Assembly: GCA_016872725.1 (NCBI GenBank)
Contig: VGZC01000002.1
Location: forward strand, 124,001 to 188,000
Source of the DNA: Planctomycetota bacterium
Lineage (GTDB): Bacteria; Planctomycetota; Planctomycetia; Pirellulales; Pirellulaceae
Direction: 5' to 3'
Length of the DNA: 64,000 nt
Made by a program: the position numbers and the translations under genes. Shown here in pieces: positions 55,314 to 64,000 of the stretch. The notes under the pieces were generated by a model. The model was not told the origin of the DNA. It made no database searches and saw only the letters and a list, made by a program, of their open reading frames with translations. Numbering within the stretch: the first letter of the stretch is position 1; every line of letters starts with the position of its first letter.

Positions 55314-57785
55314 ATGCACGCAACCTGGCTCCACGCTCGGAACCGACTCATGACGGCCGCCTTCGCCGCCCGGATGTTCGCTCTCGGAATGTGCGGTTCG
55401 TTGACGGTCGCCGCGGAACACGACTATCCGGTCCGGCCGGTGCCCTTCACGGACGTCACCGTCGAAGGCGGTCTTTGGGCGTCGCGCATGCAAACGAACC
55501 GTGACGTGACGGTCGGCTATGATTTCCGCAAGTGCGAGGAGACGGGCCGCATCGACAACTTCGAGGTCGCCGGCGGATTGAAGCCCGGCAAGTTCCAGGG
55601 CATTTTTTTTAACGACTCGGACGTGTTCAAGGTCATCGAGGGCGCGTCGTATTGCCTGGCCGGCAAGCCCGACCCCCAACTCGACCAATACCTCGATGTG
55701 CTCATCGCGAAGATCGCCGCCGCTCAGGAGGGCGACGGCTATCTGTATACGGCGAGAACGATCAACGATCCGAACTACGATTTCCCGGGCCGCGCCGCGC
55801 GCTGGTCGGAACTCGCGTCGAGCCACGAGCTGTACAACGTCGGCCATCTCTATGAGGCGGCCGTCGCCCATTGGCAGGCGACCGGCAAACGGAATCTGCT
55901 CGACGTGGCGCTCAAGAACGCCGACCTGATCTGCCGCGAGTTCGGTCCGGCCGGACAGCGCGTCGACGTGCCCGGCCATCAGGAAATCGAGATGGGGCTC
56001 GTGAAACTCCACCGTGCCACGGGCGATGCGAAATATCTGCGCCAAGCCAAGTTCTTCATCGACATGCGGGGCCGATCCGATCTGCGGAAGACCTACGGCG
56101 AGTACTGCCAGGACCATGTGCCCGTCGTTCGGCAATCCGAGGCGGTCGGCCACGCGGTGCGCGCGGGCTATCTCTACGCCGGAATGACCGACGTCGCCGC
56201 GCTCACCGACGACGCCGCCTACCGGGAAACGCTCGACCGGATCTGGGAGAACATCGTCTCGCGCAAGATGTACCTGACCGGAGGCGTCGGTTCGTCGGGG
56301 CACGGCGAGGCGTTCGGCGGGAACTACGACATGCCGAACGAAACGGCGTACAACGAGACGTGCGCGGCCATCGCGCAGGCCTACTTCAATCACCGCATGT
56401 TCCTGCTCCACGGCGACGGCAAGTACATCGATGTGCTCGAACGGATCCTCTACAACGGATTCCTTTCGGGTGTCGCCCTCGAAGGGGACCGTTTCTTCTA
56501 TCCCAATCCGCTCGCATGCGACGGGCGCCAACGATTCAATCAAGGCGTGCTCGGCCGAAGCCCCTGGTTCGGCTGTTCCTGCTGTCCGGTCAACGTCGTG
56601 CGATTCGTTCCGTCCGTCGCGGGCTACGCCTACGCCTCGCGCGATCGCGATGTCCACGTCAATCTGTTCATCGAAGGCTCGGGCAAACTGCGTGTCGGTG
56701 AGACGGTCATCACGCTCCGCCAACACACGAACTACCCTTGGGACGGAAGAGTCCGCATTGAGATCGCGGCCGATCGGGAAGCCGAGTTCACTCTGCGCGT
56801 CCGGATCCCCGGTTGGGCGGAAGGTCGTCCGATTCCGAGCGACCTGTACCGTTACGAGCCCGCGGACGTTTCCACGGGGTGGACGATTGCCGTCAACGGC
56901 CAAACGATGCCGCGCGATTCGGTCGCGCCGCGCGACGGTTTCGCGAGCGTAACGCGACGATGGCGCGCCGGCGATATCGTGGAACTCGACTTGCCGACGC
57001 CCGTCCGCGCGGTGATCGCGCACGACGACGTGGTCGCGGACCGAGGTCGCGTCGCGTTCGAACGAGGACCACTCGTCTACTGTCTGGAGGCGGTCGACAA
57101 CGGCGGCTCGGTGCACGACCTGGTCGCCGCGACCGATCCCAAGTGGCGCGCCGAGCATCGCGAAGGACTGCTCGGCGACGTTACCGTGCTCACCGGAACC
57201 GCGCAGCGCGCCGAGCGCGGACCGGACGGTTCCGTCACGTTCGCGCCCGCGACGATCACCGCCGTTCCCTATTACGCATGGGCACACCGGGACTTGGGCG
57301 AGATGGCGGTCTGGGTCGCGCGCGATCCCTCGCTTGCGCGTGTGAAGGCGGTACCCACGATCGCGTCGCGGAGCCGCGCGACCGCGTCGCATGTCTGGCA
57401 CCTGGACACGGCGGAGGCCGTGAATGATCAGAACGCCCCCCGCGCGTCGAACGACCATGCGCTGCCGCGACTCACCTGGTGGGATCACCGCGGAACGAGC
57501 GAATGGGTCCAGCTCGACCTTCCTTCAAGGATCGACGTCCATCAGGCCGAGGTCTATTGGTTCGACGACACGGGGCACGGCGGATGCCGCGTTCCGGCGT
57601 CGTGGCGGATCACCTACCGCGACGGCGACGCGTGGAAGCCGGTCGAAGCGCTCGACGAATACACGATCGCCAAGGATCGATTCAATCGAGTCCGCTGGAC
57701 GCCCGTCGAAGCGAGCGCCCTGCGGATCGAGGTGCAACTCCGCGAGTCGTACAGCGGAGGCGTCTTGGAATGGCGCGTCGAATGA
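55314..57785 (+). CDS. secreted GH127-family beta-L-arabinofuranosidase
   Basis: 823 residues with an N-terminal signal (~1-35). The family's Zn-thiolate active site is present: Glu and Cys in YNETCAAI and the paired Cys in FGCSCCPVNVVR, the latter giving the nucleophile in characterised enzymes. An (alpha/alpha)6 barrel covers ~40-480, beta domains follow, and the extra C-terminal ~150 residues (LTWWDHRGTSEWVQLDLPSR) look like a discoidin/CBM-type domain. It likely removes arabinofuranose from extracellular glycans. Downstream, after 108 nt, the CYTH gene is convergent. Confidence 0.92.
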   Translation: MHATWLHARNRLMTAAFAARMFALGMCGSLTVAAEHDYPVRPVPFTDVTVEGGLWASRMQTNRDVTVGYDFRKCEETGRIDNFEVAGGLKPGKFQGIFFNDSDVFKVIEGASYCLAGKPDPQLDQYLDVLIAKIAAAQEGDGYLYTARTINDPNYDFPGRAARWSELASSHELYNVGHLYEAAVAHWQATGKRNLLDVALKNADLICREFGPAGQRVDVPGHQEIEMGLVKLHRATGDAKYLRQAKFFIDMRGRSDLRKTYGEYCQDHVPVVRQSEAVGHAVRAGYLYAGMTDVAALTDDAAYRETLDRIWENIVSRKMYLTGGVGSSGHGEAFGGNYDMPNETAYNETCAAIAQAYFNHRMFLLHGDGKYIDVLERILYNGFLSGVALEGDRFFYPNPLACDGRQRFNQGVLGRSPWFGCSCCPVNVVRFVPSVAGYAYASRDRDVHVNLFIEGSGKLRVGETVITLRQHTNYPWDGRVRIEIAADREAEFTLRVRIPGWAEGRPIPSDLYRYEPADVSTGWTIAVNGQTMPRDSVAPRDGFASVTRRWRAGDIVELDLPTPVRAVIAHDDVVADRGRVAFERGPLVYCLEAVDNGGSVHDLVAATDPKWRAEHREGLLGDVTVLTGTAQRAERGPDGSVTFAPATITAVPYYAWAHRDLGEMAVWVARDPSLARVKAVPTIASRSRATASHVWHLDTAEAVNDQNAPRASNDHALPRLTWWDHRGTSEWVQLDLPSRIDVHQAEVYWFDDTGHGGCRVPASWRITYRDGDAWKPVEALDEYTIAKDRFNRVRWTPVEASALRIEVQLRESYSGGVLEWRVE

Positions 57786-57893
57786 CGTCGGCGATTCGCG
57801 CCTTGCGATCACGGTGTAAAACCCGGAAACGAGGTCGAGGTTCCGTTCACGACGAAAGAAAACGCCGCAAACGGCGGAACGGACGGTCCCGGA

Positions 57894-58616
57894 TTACGGA
57901 TCTCGTGAGCCCACCACGATTTCGAGATAGCTGCGCCGTTCGAGCGCGTCGGCGACGAGCCCCAATTCGCGGGCGAACTCGCGGACTTGGAACCGCGCCG
58001 CGTCGAGGTCGCCCACCCCCGCGGCCATCGTTTCGACTTCGACGAAATGGGAGGGCGCGCCGGCCCGCTCCACGGATTCGAGACGGCCATCCGCATCCGA
58101 CCCCCAGATGCTTCGGCCGTCGACCGGCGGCGGTCCGGCGCGCGACGCGGCCCGGTCGAGCGTATCGAGGGCGATCGTGAACCGGGTGTTCGCTCGAAGG
58201 AGCACGGCTTCACGCCGCCGTTTCCGAACCAGGGCGACGGGTCGGAAGCCGAGCGATTCGAAGATCCGCCGGAGGCTCTCGGCGGCGGCGGGATCGGCGA
58301 GCGGCAATTCGAGTTCCTTCCGCGTCTTGGTGGCTCGATCGAGCTTCGGGCCTTTGTAGGTCAACCGGAACGCGTCGCCATCCTGTCGGATCCGCAGGGC
58401 TTCGTCGGTCCGCGCGAAGTCGCGCGCGGGATGGGCCAAGTAGAGGTCGCACTGCGCACGGACGGGTCCCCATGCGCCTCCCAAGCCGCGTACCGCCTCC
58501 ATGACGGGCTCCCATCGCGCGACGCGGAATTTCGCCTCGACCTCGAACGGCGTCGGGTCCGGATTGGTTCGCATCGATACGTGCTCGTTTTCCATCGATC
58601 GCTTCCCATTCCCCAT
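57894..58616 (-). CDS. CYTH-domain protein (adenylate cyclase class IV/thiamine triphosphatase family)
   Basis: 240 residues. ExExK signature FEVEAKFR, then LTYKGPK and RKELELPL, charged strands of a triphosphate tunnel enzyme. Such enzymes act on triphosphate compounds with metal ions; cyclase versus phosphatase activity cannot be told apart here. ATG at 58616 shares bases with the stop of the DAHP synthase gene (TAATG), so translation is coupled; in-frame ATGs at 58595 and 58574 are alternatives. Confidence 0.88.
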   Translation of the reverse strand: MGNGKRSMENEHVSMRTNPDPTPFEVEAKFRVARWEPVMEAVRGLGGAWGPVRAQCDLYLAHPARDFARTDEALRIRQDGDAFRLTYKGPKLDRATKTRKELELPLADPAAAESLRRIFESLGFRPVALVRKRRREAVLLRANTRFTIALDTLDRAASRAGPPPVDGRSIWGSDADGRLESVERAGAPSHFVEVETMAAGVGDLDAARFQVREFARELGLVADALERRSYLEIVVGSRDP

Positions 58617-59632
58617 TACGCGATCGGTCGTCCGAGCGCGTCGGCGAGCGTGCGCAGTTCACCCCAGAGTTTTTGGAATTCGCCAAAGTCGAGCGACTGC
58701 GCGCCGTCCGACAGCGCGCGGGCCGGATCGGGATGGACCTCGATCATCAGCCCGTGGGCGCCCGCCGCGAGGGCCGCTTTCGCCATCGCGCCGACATACG
58801 CGCGGTGCCCCGTGCCGTGGCTCGGGTCGACCACGATCGGCAAATGGGAAAGAGCTTGGAGCGGCGGGATCACCGACAAGTCGAGCGTATTGCGGGAATG
58901 ATCGGCGAACGTGCGGACGCCCCGCTCGCACATGGCCACACGCGCATTCCCGCCCGACAAGATGTACTCGGCGGCCATCAGCCATTCCTCGAGCGTCGCG
59001 CTGATGCCCCGCTTGAGCAGAACCGGGCGATCGGAACGGGAGACGGCCTTGAGCAACGTGAAGTTCTGCATGTTGCGGGCGCCGATCTGGAGCATGTCGG
59101 CGATCGGCGCGATCTCGGCGAGCTGCGACGCGTCCATGATCTCGGTGACGATGCCGATGCCCGTGCGCTCGCGCGCCTTCGCGAGCAATTCGAGGCCGTC
59201 GGCCCCGAGCCCCTGGAACGCGTACGGGCTTGTACGCGGCTTGTACGCGCCGCCGCGGAGCAACCGGACGCCCAAGCCCCGAAGGAACTCGGCCGTGCGC
59301 AGGATCATCGTTTCGTTTTCGACCGAACACGGGCCCGCGATCACCGTGAACGCGTTCTTGCCGATCGTGGCGTCCGCGACATCGACATACGTATCGTCGA
59401 CCTTCATTTCGCGGCTGGCGAGCTTATACGGTTTCGTGACGCGGATGCACTCCTTGACCCCTTCAAGACCCTCAAAATGTGTCGGGTCGATGGCCGACAC
59501 GTTCCCCGTGATGCCGATCGCCGTGCGCGTCTTGCCGGGGATCGGGTGCGGTTCGAGACCGAAATCGCGGATTTGCCGCAAGACGGCGTCGACCTGTTCG
59601 GAAGAAGCCTGTTGGTGCATCACGATGAGCAT
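58616..59632 (-). CDS. aroF: 3-deoxy-7-phosphoheptulonate (DAHP) synthase, with N-terminal regulatory domain
   Basis: 338 residues. First step of the shikimate pathway. Residues ~1-70 form a small ferredoxin-like regulatory domain (MLIVMHQQASSEQVDAVLRQ), as in Thermotoga-type enzymes; the barrel follows with AGPCSVEN (metal Cys), LRGGAYKPRTSPYAFQG, RGISATLEEWLMAAEYI, VDPSHGTGHR and MIEVHPDP. ATG at 59632 follows GGAACC; an ATG at 59686 would add non-homologous sequence. Coupled to the CYTH gene; 28 nt after ruvX. Confidence 0.95.
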   Translation of the reverse strand: MLIVMHQQASSEQVDAVLRQIRDFGLEPHPIPGKTRTAIGITGNVSAIDPTHFEGLEGVKECIRVTKPYKLASREMKVDDTYVDVADATIGKNAFTVIAGPCSVENETMILRTAEFLRGLGVRLLRGGAYKPRTSPYAFQGLGADGLELLAKARERTGIGIVTEIMDASQLAEIAPIADMLQIGARNMQNFTLLKAVSRSDRPVLLKRGISATLEEWLMAAEYILSGGNARVAMCERGVRTFADHSRNTLDLSVIPPLQALSHLPIVVDPSHGTGHRAYVGAMAKAALAAGAHGLMIEVHPDPARALSDGAQSLDFGEFQKLWGELRTLADALGRPIA

Positions 59633-59660
59633 GCGTAGGGTTCCGTAATGGCGGGGCCGT

Positions 59661-60131
59661 TCATGGGGTCGACGGAGGATCGTCAATCGGTTCCCCCATG
59701 GCGTCGGCGAGCCGAGGGGATTCGAGGAATGTCGAGAGGATGATCTGGGCGGCGAGCATGTCGCGCCGTTTCTTGCGCTGCGCGGCGGTCATCGACGTTT
59801 CGCGAAGCAACGCGTCGGCGTGGCGGCTCGAATAACGTTCGTCGATCAACCCGATCGGGAGTCCGGTGATTCCGCGAAGCCAATCGACGAACGACCGAAC
59901 CTCGCGCGACTTCGCGCTCTCGCGGCCGTCCGCGTGGATCGGCAATCCGACCACGAATCCGACGAGCGATTCGTCGCGCGCCAGCGCGCGGAAAAACGCC
60001 CCGTCCTCGGCCGGCCCGCGCCGTTCGTAGTTCCGGTACGGGCTCGCGAATCGGCGAGTCGGATCGCAAACGGCGACTCCGATCCGCCGTTCCCCGTAGT
60101 CGATCCCGGCGAGTCGTCCTGGCGGAAACAT
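59661..60131 (-). CDS. ruvX: RuvX/YqgF-type putative Holliday junction resolvase
   Basis: 156 residues, RNase H-like fold. First catalytic Asp in GIDYGERRIGVAVCDPTRR, VVGLPIHADGRES, and late acidic residues in LIDERYSSRHAD. Essential in many bacteria; family members act in rRNA processing and junction resolution. ATG at 60131. Lies 31 nt after manC. Confidence 0.92.
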   Translation of the reverse strand: MFPPGRLAGIDYGERRIGVAVCDPTRRFASPYRNYERRGPAEDGAFFRALARDESLVGFVVGLPIHADGRESAKSREVRSFVDWLRGITGLPIGLIDERYSSRHADALLRETSMTAAQRKKRRDMLAAQIILSTFLESPRLADAMGEPIDDPPSTP

Positions 60132-60162
60132 GGTCTTTCGGCCGCCAATCAGGGAGCGTCCG

Positions 60163-61245
60163 CTAAAGGTATTCGGTCCATCCGAGCTTGCGGAGCCGGT
60201 CGACGACCTGCCGCATCGCCTCCTCGTCGCGCCGGTCGGCGACCAGCGTCGCATCGGGCGTATGGACGATGACGCAATCGCGCAGCCCCACCGTGACGAC
60301 GACGTGGCGGTCGTCCGAACAGACGATCGCATCGCGCGTATCGATGCCGACGTGCCGTCCGATGATCGTGTTTCCCTGGTCATCGGCGCCCCGGGTTCTC
60401 GCGAGCGAACCCCAATTGCCGACGTCGTCCCAGGAGAACTCGGGTTCGATCACCACGACGCGCGGATGCCGTTCGAGCACCGCGTAGTCGATCGACTTCC
60501 CTTGAATGGCCTCGAATTGTTCCTCGAACCGTTCCTGAAAACGGGCGTCCGAGCCGCCCTCGAAGATCTTCGCGAGCCGACCGTACATTTCAGGCTCGAA
60601 TGACTTGATCGCGTCGAGGATCGTGCGGGCGCGCCAGACAAAGATGCCCGCGTTCCAATAGAAGCGGCCGGTCGCGAGAAACTGTTCGGCGACGTCCTTC
60701 GCCGGTTTCTCCCGGAACCGCGCGACGCGATGCGCGGCGATCGTTCCGCCCGCTCCTTCCCACGGCTCACCCCGTTCGATGTATCCGTAATGGGTCGCCG
60801 GATAGGTCGGCCGGATTCCGAACGTCACGAGCGGATCGGAGCACGCATCGACCAGCCGAACCGCGTCGCCGATCGCTTGTTGGAACGCCTCGCGGGGCTC
60901 GATGACGTGATCGGCGGGCATGACGACGAGCACGGCGTCGGGGTCGCGCCGGGCGATCCACATCGCGGAAAGCCCCACGCACGGCGCGGTGTCCCGCTTG
61001 CACGGCTCGCCGACGATCGCGGAAGGCGGCACGTCGGGGAGCTGTTCGCCGATCGCCCGCGTGAGGTTCGCGTTCGTGACGACCAGGATGCGGTCGGGTT
61101 CGACCAAACCGGCGAGCCGATCGCATGTGGCCTGGATCATGGTGCGTTCCCCGGCGAGCGGCAGGAGCTGCTTCGGCCGGTTGACGCGGCTGGCGGGCCA
61201 GAAACGGGTTCCCGCCCCGCCGGCCATGATGACGGCATGCAACAT
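60163..61245 (-). CDS. manC: mannose-1-phosphate guanylyltransferase
   Basis: 360 residues. Forms GDP-mannose from GTP and mannose 1-phosphate. Nucleotidyltransferase signature HAVIMAGGAGTRFWPASRVNRPKQLLPL at the N-terminus and the region FYWNAGIFVWRA, with FSWDDVGNWGSLA. Length matches the monofunctional class, with no isomerase domain. GDP-mannose feeds surface glycans. Confidence 0.95.
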   Translation of the reverse strand: MLHAVIMAGGAGTRFWPASRVNRPKQLLPLAGERTMIQATCDRLAGLVEPDRILVVTNANLTRAIGEQLPDVPPSAIVGEPCKRDTAPCVGLSAMWIARRDPDAVLVVMPADHVIEPREAFQQAIGDAVRLVDACSDPLVTFGIRPTYPATHYGYIERGEPWEGAGGTIAAHRVARFREKPAKDVAEQFLATGRFYWNAGIFVWRARTILDAIKSFEPEMYGRLAKIFEGGSDARFQERFEEQFEAIQGKSIDYAVLERHPRVVVIEPEFSWDDVGNWGSLARTRGADDQGNTIIGRHVGIDTRDAIVCSDDRHVVVTVGLRDCVIVHTPDATLVADRRDEEAMRQVVDRLRKLGWTEYL

Positions 61246-61302
61246 CGAAATCCAACACTCCCGCCCTCGCTTGGCGGTCGACGCCCGCGAAGGATGCTAT
61301 GC

Positions 61303-61422
61303 CTAGCGAAAGAACCCGCCCCGGACGTACGCGTAGGCCAACCAGCAAAGCAGCGGAAACACGACGAAGATCGTCGCATACGTGAAAACCGTGGTCCAGC
61401 GGCTGTAAGGCCATCGCGCCAT
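61303..61422 (-). CDS. 39-residue single-span membrane protein
   Basis: ATG at 61422 to TAG at 61303, preceded by GGGGA. Product starts MARWPYSRWTTVFTY and contains one hydrophobic helix (ATIFVVFPLLCWLAYAYVRG, residues ~16-35). Between the 289-residue membrane protein and manC, all on the minus strand with short gaps, so plausibly co-transcribed. Too small for most gene callers. Confidence 0.5.
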   Translation of the reverse strand: MARWPYSRWTTVFTYATIFVVFPLLCWLAYAYVRGGFFR

Positions 61423-61464
61423 GCGTGGTTTCCCCAACCCATACGATCGTGTGTTCGTCCTCGA

Positions 61465-62334
61465 TCAGGTCGCCGCAACGGGAGCCCGCGCGATGACGCG
61501 TACGGCGACATCCCGTTCGCGCGTCGTGTCCGATCCGGTCCGCAGGTCCAACCGCGCGCCGAAAGGCTCAAGCTGCGTGGTTTGAATCTCGACGGTCGGT
61601 CCGTGAATCGGCTCGATGTGCAACTCGGGAGTCGCCGCGAACGGCGGACAAAAGGCGACATGGATCACCTGCGTCCGCTCGCGTTCCGCGAACCTGCATC
61701 GAAACTCGCCGCAAAACGTCTCCCATCCGTCCTCCATCGACCGCACGATCCGCTGGACGATTCCCCGTTCATCCGACGTTCCTCCGCAAAACCCATCCGA
61801 CTCGTCCGATTCATCCATCGGGTCGGCATCGCGGCCTTTGGCGCCCGTCGGTTCCCCAATCGACTCCGCCCGGCGCTCGGTGATCGGTTCCCTGATCGGC
61901 TCCACGAGGATTTCGGAAACGGGTTCCGCCGAGAATCCGCGGGTTGGATCCAAACGATGACGGCGGGACTCCCAGGCAAGGGCGGCCACCGCGCCGATCG
62001 GAATCGCCCAAAGGAGGACAAGGCCGAGGGCCGGTGAGCCGGGAAGGCTGACCGCGAGCGCGAGGGCGGCTCCGACGGCCCATGCCGAGCGCAGGATCGG
62101 GACCGATGCCGGATGGCCGAGCGTCAACGCGCGAATCGCGATCACCGCGCCGGTGATCGCCAAACCGACGGCGACGAGCTCGGGGGCGGAGATCGGTTCG
62201 AGCCGTCCGGCGAACCGGCGCGCGAACACGAGCATCGTGCAGAGGCCGGCCGGCATCACGACGGACCCGGCGACCGCGGACCGAACGACCACCGCGCATC
62301 GTCTTGCGCGCTCCAACAACTCATCTCCCGTCAC
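61465..62334 (-). CDS. membrane protein of unknown function
   Basis: 289 residues. GTG at 62334 follows GAGGG at ~9 nt. Three to four membrane segments in ~10-125 (SAVAGSVVMPAGLCTMLVFA, LVAVGLAITGAVIAIRALTL, LALAVSLPGSPALGLVLLWA), then a hydrophilic, Glu-rich cytoplasmic part and a C-terminal ~120-residue globular domain (ERERTQVIHVAFCPPFAATP). No family recognised. Follows metK by 77 nt. Confidence 0.7.
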   Translation of the reverse strand: MTGDELLERARRCAVVVRSAVAGSVVMPAGLCTMLVFARRFAGRLEPISAPELVAVGLAITGAVIAIRALTLGHPASVPILRSAWAVGAALALAVSLPGSPALGLVLLWAIPIGAVAALAWESRRHRLDPTRGFSAEPVSEILVEPIREPITERRAESIGEPTGAKGRDADPMDESDESDGFCGGTSDERGIVQRIVRSMEDGWETFCGEFRCRFAERERTQVIHVAFCPPFAATPELHIEPIHGPTVEIQTTQLEPFGARLDLRTGSDTTRERDVAVRVIARAPVAAT

Positions 62335-62411
62335 CCGCACGGGCCCTCGATCCTCGTGGATCGTCCATCGATCCGGAATGCAACGAGCTCGGCGCCTCGC
62401 CGATCCCGCGT

Positions 62412-63596
62412 TCAGCGCGCGGCCATCCCGACGCCCGCGGCCTCGGCGAGCTCCTCCGCGCGGTGCGTTTTCTCCCAAGTGAATTCGGGCTCGTTCCTGC
62501 CAAAATGCCCGCCGGACGCCGTCTTGCGGTAGATCGGTCGGCGCAGGTCGAGGTAGTCGATGATTCCGCCCGGAGTCAACGGAAAGGTCTTGACGATCAG
62601 GTTGCGGATTGTCGCGTCGTCGACGCGTCCGGTTCCTTGCGAATCGACATGGACGCTGACGGGCTGCGAAACGCCGATCGCGTACGCCAACTGGACTTCG
62701 CACCGGTCGGCGATGCCCGACGCGACGACGTTCTTGGCGACATGCCGCGCCATGTAGGCCGCGCTGCGGTCGACCTTGGTCGGGTCCTTGCCGCTGAACG
62801 CGCCGCCGCCGTGCCGGCCCCATCCGCCGTACGTGTCGACGATGATCTTGCGCCCGGTCAATCCGCAGTCGCCATGCGGGCCGCCGACGACGAACCGACC
62901 CGTCGGATTGACGTGGTAGATCGGCTCGCCCGACACCAAGTCCTCCGGCAAGATCGGCCGCACGATCTGGTTCCGGACAAATTCGTCGATCTCGCCGTGC
63001 GAAACCGATTCGTCGTGCTGCGTGGACACGACAACCGTATGCACGCGCACCGGCCGATGGTGGTCGTACTCGATCGTCACCTGGCTCTTCGCATCGGGAC
63101 GCAACCACGATACCTCGTTGCGTCGGCGCGCCTCGGTCAGCCGATTCAGGATGCGATGCGCAAGGGCGATCGGCAGCGGCATCAGTTCCTCGGTGTCATC
63201 GCACGCGAATCCGAACATGAGACCCTGATCGCCGGCTCCGATCTCCTTGCCCTTCGCCTCGTCCTCGTCGACGCCCAGGGCGATGTCGGGACTTTGCCGG
63301 CCGAGGGCGACGAGCACACCGCACGTGTCGCCGCAGATTCCCATGCGATCGTCGGTGTAACCCACGTCATTGATGACTCGGCGGACCACGTCCGCGTAGT
63401 TGACCGTCGCGCGGGTCGTGATTTCCCCGGCGACCATGGCGAGCCCCGTGGTGACGATCGTCTCGCATGCCACGCGGCTGGTCGGGTCCTGGGCGAGGCA
63501 CGCGTCGAGAATACCGTCGGAAATCCCGTCGGCCAGCTTATCGGGGTGCCCCATGCTGACCGACTCGCTTGTGAACAAATACCTGCCTGATGCCAC
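62412..63596 (-). CDS. metK: S-adenosylmethionine synthetase
   Basis: 394 residues. Makes S-adenosylmethionine from ATP and methionine. Motifs: [57 protein letters not shown]. The usual SVSEGHPDK Glu is Met, which I recall as common in Planctomycetota. The GTG at 63596 has GGGAG at 7 nt; a longer GTG start at 63677 adds unrelated residues. I saw no SAM riboswitch in the 147-nt leader. Confidence 0.96.
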   Translation of the reverse strand: MASGRYLFTSESVSMGHPDKLADGISDGILDACLAQDPTSRVACETIVTTGLAMVAGEITTRATVNYADVVRRVINDVGYTDDRMGICGDTCGVLVALGRQSPDIALGVDEDEAKGKEIGAGDQGLMFGFACDDTEELMPLPIALAHRILNRLTEARRRNEVSWLRPDAKSQVTIEYDHHRPVRVHTVVVSTQHDESVSHGEIDEFVRNQIVRPILPEDLVSGEPIYHVNPTGRFVVGGPHGDCGLTGRKIIVDTYGGWGRHGGGAFSGKDPTKVDRSAAYMARHVAKNVVASGIADRCEVQLAYAIGVSQPVSVHVDSQGTGRVDDATIRNLIVKTFPLTPGGIIDYLDLRRPIYRKTASGGHFGRNEPEFTWEKTHRAEELAEAAGVGMAAR

Positions 63597-63743
63597 GTGC
63601 TTGCTCCCGGCAAAGAATGAGGAACCCGAACGACCTCCGTGCCCTACCGGCGACTCCTCGGGTTGTTCGCCGGACACCGGCCCATTATAGGCGGAACCCT
63701 GGCGGATCGGGAGGGCGGCGTTCAGCGAGGCGGACCCGGCGGG

Positions 63744-64000
63744 TCAGGCGACGTCGCGCAGCGGGACCCGGCTCCAGCCGAGCCGTTGGGAGAGAAAGGC
63801 GAGCGTTCGGTCGGCGGCGCCCTGATGGTCGAGGACCAGGCGCCGGGCCCGTTCCCCCAGCCCGCTCGCGAATGCGGGGTCGTCGAGACACCGCGTGAGG
63901 AACCGTTCCAACTCGTCGCCGTCGCGGACGACGCGGGCCGCGTCCCTTTCGAGCATGAGCCGCACGATGTCGCGGAAATTCGCGGTATTCGGGCCGAACG
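63744..64000 (-). CDS. waaA: 3' part of a Kdo transferase (WaaA/KdtA), partial
   Basis: The last ~85 residues of a glycosyltransferase; the 5' part lies beyond the right edge. The visible part begins FGPNTANFRDIVRLML, the late GT30 region (compare FGPHTFNF), then ends LAFLSQRLGWSRVPLRDVA. With kdsA and lpxB this completes the picture of Kdo-lipid A synthesis. Confidence 0.78.
   Translation of the reverse strand, partial: FGPNTANFRDIVRLMLERDAARVVRDGDELERFLTRCLDDPAFASGLGERARRLVLDHQGAADRTLAFLSQRLGWSRVPLRDVA

Noticed and set aside
63597-63743. SAM riboswitch before metK
   Set aside because: No conserved SAM-I or SAM-II core could be recognised in the short leader.

Overview
The window reads as chromosomal DNA from a high-GC, Gram-negative bacterium of the Planctomycetota, perhaps Isosphaerales or Gemmatales; the order is a guess. 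Pointers are a SecD-SecF fusion next to yajC and tgt, a TPR protein ending in two RNA polymerase alpha-CTD-like modules, vWA and FG-GAP proteins, short palindromic intergenic repeats, a MetK with SVSMGHPDK in place of SVSEGHPDK, and a lipid A/Kdo gene set (kdsA, lpxB, end of waaA). No phage, insertion sequence, CRISPR array or rRNA was seen. Most gene calls rest on recognisable family motifs.

Layout. 0-5 kb: left edge of a minus-strand gene with a good promoter, a conserved unknown paired with a SNF2 helicase, and a secreted FG-GAP/esterase fusion. 5-10.5 kb: mnmG, then a strong promoter with a ~430-nt untranslated leader before an HTH-receiver fusion, a 14-bp x 8 tandem array and a soluble histidine kinase (a probable two-component system). 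10.5-17.7 kb: secreted esterase, gluQ, a vWA membrane protein, an alpha/beta-hydrolase-fold protein without a catalytic Ser, and a LysM protein. 17.7-24.6 kb (minus): TPR/alpha-CTD protein, tgt, yajC, secDF and tRNA-Thr(CGT). 24.9-31.3 kb: lipid kinase, kdsA, a TPR lipoprotein, purC and a GH10-like protein. 31.3-32.2 kb: an inverted-repeat element, a small secreted aromatic protein and a triple hairpin repeat.

32.1-47.9 kb is a complete 14-gene respiratory complex I operon (nuoA to nuoN, one strand, many ATGA/GTGA overlaps) with a sigma70-type promoter. 47.9-51.6 kb holds palindromic repeats, a degenerate AAA+ regulator coupled to a receiver-like protein, and mrp. 52-55 kb: a 34-residue Lys/Ala-rich histone-like peptide, an M50 protease and lpxB. 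55.3-57.8 kb: a GH127 arabinofuranosidase. 57.9-64 kb (minus): waaA (partial), metK, two membrane proteins (one of 39 residues), manC, ruvX, a DAHP synthase and a CYTH protein coupled by TAATG.

The most unusual points are a TGT whose zinc cysteines are gone, an AAA+ regulator lacking Walker lysine, Walker B acid and GAFTGA loop, a DNA-binding/receiver protein with reversed domain order, the leader RNA upstream of it, and several families of short palindromic repeats, one of which now forms the 3' end of nuoN. I found no clear new defence or biosynthetic system.
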